From contig SLGR01000257.1 in the NCBI GenBank assembly GCA_007136585.1, positions 1-28,642 of the forward strand: 28,642 nt of DNA, read 5' to 3'. The stretch is from Candidatus Sumerlaeota bacterium (lineage in GTDB: Bacteria > CG03 > SLGR01). The notes under the pieces were generated by a model. It did no database searches, was not told the origin of the DNA, and was given only the letters and a program-made list of their open reading frames with translations. Positions 1 through 9,200 of the stretch are shown piece after piece; the stretch's first letter is position 1, and each line of letters starts with the position of its first letter. Made by a program: the position numbers and the translations under genes.

Positions 1-231
1 GGCGTGGGATAACGAGAAGTTATACCCATCCAGGGAGGCAAGGCCCGCGGGGTTATAGTAATGCGAGAGTATATCCCCGCATACCCCGGAGTAAGCCTCG
101 GCCATTGCCGAGGGGCCGGCCCCCACTCCTATCCTAAGGAAAGCCGCCGCGTTATCTCCCGGGTCCGCCTTGAGACAGACCCCCGATACCAGGAAAACCG
201 CTATAAGTACCGCAAATATCTTCTTTTTCAT
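1..231 (-). CDS. PorV/PorQ-family outer-membrane protein, N-terminal fragment (runs off the left edge)
   Basis: The 77 visible codons begin with a lysine-rich start and a hydrophobic signal peptide (MKKKIFAVLIAVFLVSG), then FLRIGVGAGPSAMAEAY at about residues 31-47 and YYNPAGLASL at about 58-67. These two blocks are the N-terminal signature of PorV/PorQ (UPF0164-like) beta-barrel proteins. In characterised type IX systems PorV takes cargo from the translocon and delivers it to the cell-surface attachment complex; PorQ is a relative. The ATG at 231 lies 13 bp after the stop of the giant surface-protein gene, with a purine-rich GAAGAG just upstream, so the two genes are probably co-transcribed. 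The 3' part is outside the window, so PorV and PorQ cannot be separated. The family call is confident; the role in secretion is inferred from family and context. Confidence 0.85.
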   Translation of the reverse strand, partial: MKKKIFAVLIAVFLVSGVCLKADPGDNAAAFLRIGVGAGPSAMAEAYSGVCGDILSHYYNPAGLASLDGYNFSLSHA

Positions 232-244
232 TCTCTTCACCGCC

Positions 245-3200
245 TTATTTTACCACCGCGAACTTCACCGTCTCGGTATCCCCTCCGGAAGTTATCACCA
301 TTATATACACTCCCGAAGCAAGATCATCGGCCTTTGCCCAGCGGAGGCTGTTACCTCCGCTGTGTGATATCTCATCCACAAGCTCGCCCGCTATACTGAA
401 TATTCTTATATCAGCCTTCTCGGTAAGGTTTCCTACCATTATCCCGCCTCCGGGAACCGAACCGTAATCCGGGTCCCCCGGCTTAAGCGGGTTCGGGTAT
501 ACATACACATCACCTATATCCGAGTATACCTCAACCACAAGAGAGTATACCGAGAGGCTCGTCAGCCGGGCCTGTATCCATCTCTCCTGCCTGTTTACAG
601 TAAGTTTATCTCTTTCTATGAACTCCCACTCCTCATCCGCCTCGTTAAGGCGCACAACGCGGAGCTTATTTATATCGGAGACGGTAAGCCCCTCGGGGTA
701 GTTTATCTGAAGTATAATCTCCTCCCCGGCAAGGAGGCCCTCTATATCATCCGGGTCCACAGGCGTGCCGTCGTGGCGCATAAGCATATAATTACGCGGA
801 GTAACTATATCGCTCCTTGTGCCGGGAGGCAGCTTGGAGTCGGCGGCGGATCTTCTGGCGGACTGTTCCGGCGTAAGGTCAAGGACCAGGGCGTATGTGG
901 GAATACTCGTGGGGGGAACCGTCAGCCTGACCTGTCCGTCATCCGTCTCAACCGAGTATTCCTCATCCTCATAGACCGGGATACTCAGGGTTACCGTAGA
1001 GAGGACCTGCGACCACCCGAAATTACCGGACGCATCGCGCGCAACCGCGGCAAACCAGTAGGTCGTACCCTCACTTAACCCGCTCCAGGTATGGGTATCG
1101 GAACCCGTCCACCCGGTATCGGAGAATATCTCAGAAGGCGGAGGATAGCTGCTTATCCTGAACGCGTACGGTTCGGCGCTAAGCTCGTAGTAGTCGGTCG
1201 CCGATACCTTAAGGTCAATACTGGAGCTTAGCACCCTTACTATCTCAAGCTCCGCCCTTATCGCCGGAATTACCCTGACCTCAACGCTGCCTATGGCCAC
1301 TCCTCCGACATATACGCTTATATCTATTATTTCGGCCTTGCTGTACTCGGCGACAAGTGTATACTCACCTGTCTCTCCGTCTTCCTGGACGTGCTTAAGT
1401 ATGAGCGCCCCGGTTCCCCCGGAGAGAATATTAAAGTCCTGTATCTCCAGGCCGCTTACGGGGTTTCCTTCGGAGTCCCTTACAGAGACCGATAAAGCAA
1501 ACTCATTCCCGGCAACCGGAAGCTCAGGCTGGGTCTCTTCGGACACTATGCTCTGTTCTATGCCCAGCTCTATTACCTCCATCACCGTAACCACGGAATC
1601 GTCAAGCCCGGCGGCGGAAGTATGAAGGTAGTAACTACCCGCGGCGTTAAACGATATCTCATACTCCACTACCCCCTCAACCGCATTTACGGGCCCTTCG
1701 GTATGAGACTCTGAGCCGTCCCAGATATTGAGAACGACCCCGCCGTCAAACTCCGTGTCAACAGCCCATATACTGTTTGAAGCGTAGGTCCTTACAGTTA
1801 CCGTGGAATCAACCACAGCAACCGAAGGAGCCCCGGATTTCCCCCTGTTGCGGGCCCGGGGTTCCCGGGTTTCCCCGGGCGCCGTAAGGAGCAGCTGCCC
1901 TGCCGGGGCCCTGTATGAGAACGGCAGGTCAATCATTGAGGAGTTTCTGCCTGAATCCCAGGCAAAGACCCTGTAGAAGTAGTAGCTGCCGGGAGTAAGA
2001 GCGGGCAGATCCGTCTCCTCCGCCTCTCTCATATTGCCGGAGTCAAGTATCTCGTTTTGCTGATCGTTTTCCGGACCGGTATCGTAAAGTATTACCCTGT
2101 ACCCTGAAGCGCTATCTATCTCATCCCAGGCCAGCCTGGAAAGTGAGACCCCCAGGTTAGTATAGGGTTCGGGCTCTACAGGAGTCACAATAGGCATAAT
2201 AGCCGTAACGGTCGCCGTAAAGACACGGTCCGGTTCTCCGGCAGGATAGGCCCCCTCGGTCTCGTAGACTTTCAGCGTGTAGTAATAGGGCGGGTCTCCC
2301 TCCGGCCTGTTCGGTTCGTCCTCAGGTTCCCAGGTTATCCGGGTTTTTGTAGAGAATAAAGTACTCCATTCCAGGGACCCGTTATCCTCTTCGGATTCAA
2401 GCAGAAAATACCCGTCAATCCCCGGACCCGATAAGGCCACAACCCGAGCCGCCGCGTCCCGGTCATCAAGACTGACGTTTATACTGTAGAACCTGCGGGG
2501 CGACCCGTCACTCCAGTCATACTCTTCCCGGAAATGGGAGTCCGCTTCAGTATCGTACGCAGGCTGCGCCAGCGGGTTATCCAGATCGTCCCGGAGAGTA
2601 AAATCAAGCAGAGTCTCCGCTTCAGAAATATGAACCGGGTCCGCCTCCTCTAAACTGTCCCGGTCCTTATGGATATACCACGGGTCGGCTTCCGTGAAAC
2701 GGAAATTCCCTTCAAATACGGTAGATACCATATAATAATCGGCGCCGAGCTCAAGCCCCGTAACCTCGTACTGAACCGGGAAATTCAATGGGGATTCAAC
2801 AAACCCCATAGCGTCGGGTTCTGTCTCCATATCCGGAGATAACCACAAGGCCACAACAAGGTTTTTACCCGAAGTGTCAACGCTTCCTTCGTAACTTACC
2901 ACGCCTTTCAGCACAGCCGATATGTTATTTGTCACAGACTCTCCAGTGAACTCTCCGGCCTCGTTCCCCGCAGGGTCGCGCAGGGGGTTGGCTCCCCTGG
3001 TGTAACTCAGGGTTATCCCGTCACCGTAAGAGAGGAGCGCCGAAAGTCCGAGCGTAACCGCGCTTTCAGTAATATCAACGGATGTAACATCCAGTTCCCC
3101 GCCGTCTTCGCCGCCTATACTGAAATCCCCGGGATCGGGAACTGAGCCCCCGTCCAGGTCTTCGCTGTAGATAAGCACAAGTTCATCGGGGGCCCCTGGC

Positions 3201-6200
3201 TCAACCGAAGCCGAAAGAAGCGACGGCGGAGTGGTGTCTATAAGTATCTCAAACGGGTCGGCCCACCGTGTCGGGGGATCAAGTTCGTACAGGGCCCGCG
3301 CGGACCAGTAGTAAGACCCTTCCCTGATATCCTTCCCCTCATCGGGCACATTCACCCTTATAGCAGTTGTACCGGTGCTAAGCAGGACAAAATCACCTAT
3401 AGCCCCTTCCCAGCCCGAGGGCCAGACGGCAAACTCGTACCCCGAAGCTCCGTCCACAGCGCTCCAGTTAAACTCTACCTCATCCGCCTTTGTTATATAC
3501 CCGTCCCCGGGGGATACGAGATCCGGCCAGTCGGGCATTGTAACGCTTACGGGACCGGTATCCGGGGTGAGAATTCCCGCAAGGTTCACCGCGGCGACCT
3601 TGTAGTAATAAGTCTTACCTTTCTCCAATCCGGTATCTGTAAAGAATATATCCCCGTCAACGTAGTCTCCTGTATCACGGAACTCTATATCATATGTGAT
3701 ATTATCGGTGGAACGCAGTATACTGTACAGTGTACCCTCGGGGTTTCCATCGGAATCCCAGCTTATGGTCACGCTTGAGTAGAAGGTCTCATAAACATAA
3801 AGCCCATCAGGCTGAACTGCGTAGGTAACCGTGGAGACCCAGGGAGAGAGCTCTGTATTACCCGCCCTGTCCGAGGCCTGCGTCCAGAACCACCAGGTTG
3901 TATTGGGATTTATATGTCCCGGGGTAGTTATCGTCTGTGTGCCGGTAACTTTAGCAGACCACCCTTCAACCTCCTCATAGGCCCCGCGAGTGCTGAAATA
4001 AATACTGAACCCTATCTCGTTCTGCGGGGTGAAGTTATCCTCCGCCAGAAGGCTGTAGGTAAGCACATTTCCTGTTGTAAGCTCAACTACCTTAAACTCC
4101 ACATCCCGGGGAGCGGTGGTATCCACCGTAACCGCCCAGTGGTCAGACCACGCGGATTCATCCTCCCCGTAAACGCCCTTCACTCTCCAGATGTACTCCC
4201 CCTCGGAGAGAAATTTCTGATACTCGCTCTCTCCGCCTGTCCAGTCAACTGACGGTTCGGCAAAACCGCCATCACCGGATTCTGTCACCTGGAGCTTGAA
4301 ATTAGATGCCGGGACCGCGTCACTCCACTTAAATACAACATTATTATCATCAACATGTTTACCGTCCTCGGGGGATATAAGTCCGGGGACGGGAAAATCA
4401 AGTATATCAAACGGATCCGAAAAGACATCCGGAAACCCGTTCAGGGGATCGGAAAATCTTATCACGGCACCGAAGACATCCTCAGCGGCATTATGGGTGA
4501 GATCCGTAAACGCGGCGACCCCTGAGACCGCCTCAATCTGAGTCTCCCCGCCCAGAGTCCAGTCGCCCGCAGAAACAGCGGCCTCAATTGTCTGGGCTGA
4601 ATCGGCTATATTCCCGTACTCGTCAAGGATGAGCACTACGGGCTGCACAGCAAAAACGGGTTCCGCGTCGCCTCTCTGCCCGGCAACCGGCTGCGTAGCC
4701 ACAACAAGATGGTCGGCCGATGCGGGCAGCGGGGTTATGGAAACCGGAAGGGTATCCGGGTTACTTACATCCTCCAGGCTGAATGTTATCTCCTGCAGGA
4801 GAGCGCTGAAAAGTATAAGATCTGCCGAGACCTCTCCCCCGGAAAAATCAACATCCTGCACCCGGGTGGAGTCTCCCTCAAAAGAGACCCCGTCAAAACT
4901 TCCCAATCCTCCAAGCGGCGCGGGCAGGTAACCTGAAACCGTGACATCATATAAGCCGGAATACCCGGCATCTTTCACATCATCGGATCTTCTGACCGTA
5001 AGGGTCACTTCTATCGCCTCCCCGGCGGTATGGGGGCCTGGGTCCGTTTCGGCCACCGCGTAATGCCTCAGGTAAGGCAGGGTATTATCAACCTCCACCT
5101 CTGAGTCTCCGGTAAAAGCCCCTACAAGGCTTCCGTCAGCGGCCCGGAGGTCGCCGCCGTTATACCCGACCCTTATCTCGTCGCCGGCGTTAATCTCGCT
5201 GCCCTGGTCAAGCCAGAACTCAAAATTATCCGCATATAAATAAAGTGTCTCATCTTCAGGCTCCCACCAGGAGTAGGGATACCCTTCATCAAACCCCCGC
5301 TCCGGCCCGCCGTTTACCCTGTAGTAGAAGTTATCCCTCACTTCATTACCTATACTCTCCCATTCATCGGGATCAAACTCCTTATTGAACTCCACGAGTA
5401 TAACCGGATGCCCGTCCAGCGTATAAAATGTATCCAAAACAGTCCGGGCGGAGACCGGGACCGGGGCCACGTACTCCCGGATAACTATACTCTGGATCTC
5501 CTGCGCATCAAGCTCCACTGAAATGAGGCTTACCGTTATATCTATCGTCTCAGCGGTATCGTAAGATACGGTCACTTCGTAATAACCGGGGCCTACCTCG
5601 GTTATCCCGATAATATCCAGGTTTCCCGTACCGCTGTGATTTATCTCAAACTCGACAGGCTCAAACCCGGATATAAACATTCCTTCGCTGTCATTGACCT
5701 CTATTGAAAAGGTAAACCAGGACTCTGCTTCCGGGGATTCGGGGTCAGCGGCGTTTACCCGGCTCTCAACCGGATCGGGGATGGAGCGGACCCTGGCCTC
5801 AATATTCGTCTTTCTGCCTACAGAGTAAAGTTCAAGGCAGTTCTCCTCGAATATCCCTTCCCCGCCCTTTAAAAGCTCCTCTTCATCCGGGACCGGCCTT
5901 ACAAGAAAGAACCCTACCTCTATCCAGCAGTCAAGGCCTTCACCAAGCGGGCCATCAAGATCAACATGCTGCACCTTTTCTTCAAAATCGTGCATCTCAT
6001 CCCCTAGGTGGTGGTAGATCTCAAGGTATATATTATCCAGCTTCCAGTTTTCCTCGTCAAAGCTGAATTCCGCGAACTCGTTAAAATCAATACGCTCCGT
6101 CCCGGCGGGGATGTAAAGTCTCTCATCATACCATATCCATCCGGACGGGGTAGTTATTATCTCAGGGGCCGGGGGAGCGAGTATCTCATCCGGGCCGTGC

Positions 6201-9200
6201 CAGAGAAAACTTCCGGCAACCTCGCCGTCGGAACGGTTCCGCGCCTCAAACAGGACGCTATCGGCCGTGCCGCCGATTATGTAATTTGCAGTTATGGTGG
6301 CAAGCCATACCGTGGAACCCATTTCCTCCGCGTACTCACTATTAAACTCCACCCACTCGCCCGAACCCGCCCGGGCGTGAAGGGTATAAAGCTCATCCGA
6401 TATGCCGGAAAGCATAATCGCCATCTGCTCGTTCTCCCCGGTATCGGGGGAAACCTGCCCCGCGGTGGTCTGGATAAACCGCTCCTCAAACTCCACCAGG
6501 AATATGCTTATACCCAACTCAAGGGTAACCCCTTCCGCGGGCCCGTCAAACCCGGTCTGGATACCGTTTCCGTTTATTGCGGCGACCTGCCAGTAGTAGG
6601 TGGTCTCCGCCTTAAGGGCCGTATCCGTAAAGCTTACGGTCATACCGTCCCAGGCCCCCGGCGTTACGGTGCTCAGCTGGATATGATTAAAAGCGCTGTC
6701 CGTGGATCTCTCCACCCTCCACATAGTGTAATCCGGGTTTAAGCCGGCGTTCCAGCTTACGGTCGCGCTGGAGGAGAATATCCCGCTTACATTTATACCG
6801 GAGGGTTCGGCGGCCAGCGAGAAGACGATCTCCGATTCGGATACGCTGCTGTAATAATCATCGGAGGCTTTTATATAGAAATGATTTGAGGCGTTGGGTG
6901 ATAATCCCTCCTGAGCCCATTCCGTATCTCCGCCGGCGTCGTGGACCTCTTCCCCGTCGGAAGCGTCCATAACCCTGTAATTATCTGCGCGGTCCACCGG
7001 GTCCCAGCTCCAGTCAATCCGGCTCTCGGAGTCAGCAGCGCCTGTAAGGTTCTTAACCGGGGGAAGAAACCCTTTTCCCATATTAACGGTATCGGCGCTG
7101 AGAAACCTCAGGTCAAAGGAGCTGTCAGATTTCTCTGATACCCAGGCCAGGTCAAGCGTCCCTTCGTTATTCCACCAGGGACTCCACCTTATGACAGGAT
7201 CCAACTGATGTTCCGCTCCTGCTGTAAAAACGGTTATATTCTGTTCCCACTCACCGGAGCCCGCATCAAAGTAAGTATAAAGTATCTGAAAAATCGTATC
7301 TTCAGCAGATTTTCTCCCGCGCCAGACGGCGTGGAGGTTCCCTTCGCGGTCAGCCGCCAGGCTGGGCCTGCTCTGGTTATGACCAAGTTTTCCGATTATA
7401 TACTCCGGGGCCGACCACGAAATTCCCCTGTCCTGCGAAACGGAATACCTTTTCTCAAATATGAGCTGTGAGTCGTTTCCGCTCCAGAGGATATGAATAT
7501 TATCCTGCGGGCATACAGCTATTGAAGGGTCCCTTGCAAGCTGGTCACCCGGATCGCCTATATTAACCGGAGCGCTCCACTGCCCCTCCTCATTCCGGGA
7601 GTAACGGATCATCCTCTCCTGGGACCATACAGCGTGGATATCCCCGCGCGAATCAACCGTCAGGGCAGGCCATTGCTGCATAACTTCCGGGAGATAATCA
7701 ATAGCCGTTCTTTCGGAATCCCAGCCCTCGCCGGCCGGGCTGCTTATGTAAAGGACCCGCTGCCTATCATCTATATTCTGAAAACCCCGCTGCCATATTA
7801 CGTGGAGGCCGCCGTAAAAATCCGCCGTTACAGAAGGCATCTCCCAGCCGTAATCATCTCCCGTCTCTTCAGTTATAAGCGATACTGCGGACCAGTTCTC
7901 GCCGTCCTCTGATGTTATATAACTCAGCCGGCTGCCGCCTTCTGAGTTCTCCGCCCATACCACGTGTATCCTGTCCTCCGAATCCACCGCGACTGAAGGG
8001 GCCGAGGGGCCCTCTCCGGCATACGCAACTTCCGAGCTGTGCCAGCTCGCGCCGTTATCCCCTGAGCTTGATACAAAAACCTTATACCCTCCGTCATCTT
8101 TCACATAGACCATATAAAGGTCCCCGGAGGAGGTCCTCACCATACCCCTTGCGTTATTGCCGGGTGTAAGATGCCGGTCCGGCTCAGCCCCGTCCACTAT
8201 TACGCCGGTATTTGATACCGCGGCGGCGGATACCAGGTTTGACGAGGAGGACCATATATCAAAATGGTTCTTATGCCATATCTTAAAGAAATACTCCCTG
8301 TCATCTTCCATATACAAGGAATGAGAGACCAAATCTCCCGGGGTAACGCCGTGGGTGGATTCCGCTATCCCGTATTCAACCGCTGCAGAGGCGGACCACT
8401 CCACCCCGGCCCAGGTTGAGTACTGTATGGCGTAAAGCGACCCTTCCTCCAGCGCGCTTAAGTCTTCAACCGTGCCGGGAGCCTCCCAGCTGAGTATTAC
8501 CCCTCCCTCAAGCCCGGAAGGCTCAGCGTGCAAGGTATCCACCCGGCCGGGGCGTGGGACGGAAAGGGTTACCTCGGTCTTTCTCATCACCTGGTATATC
8601 TCGCCGTATTTTTCCAGTACCCCTTCTCCGCCGGACCCGTCAAGAAGCCTTACGGCCGAGAACTCAATATAAAGGTTGTAGAACCTTCCGGTTTCAAGGG
8701 GCTCGTCAAGCGTCAGGATAATGCTCTCAGGAGCGCCGTCCGTGTAGGTCCCGGAGGATATAATAACAGGGTCCGCTGGGTTATCCGTGGGATCCTCAAG
8801 GTGGTAGTACACGCTGTCAAAATCGGTCATACCGTCATTTGAGAACCCTTCAAAGTTATCCCATTGAAGGGTATCCGTGCCCTCCGGTATAAAAAGGATG
8901 TTTTGTCCGATAGGAGCAAAATAACTCCATTCCGAACCGTCAATATTCTTCAGGGTCGGGGTGGAGGGGATCACCATCTCCTGCCCGGTCCAGCTGTATG
9001 TCCCTAAAACCACCTCAAGGGCGTCTTCCGCTGTAAAGAGCATCTGACCCGGATCATAAGGCGGGTAACCGTGGGGTATCGGGGTTGAGATATTTATGGT
9101 GACCCACTCCCCGTCATCATAGATAAGCTCGTACCTGTCCTCACCGTCATCTATGTAAAGGCTGTATACACCCTCATCCAGCCCTGATATGGCCAACCCC

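Noticed and set aside
6008-6742. 244-codon plus-strand ORF
   Set aside because: It lies wholly antisense to the giant-protein gene, has no ribosome-binding site, and reads as low-information sequence; it is a shadow of the biased codon use.
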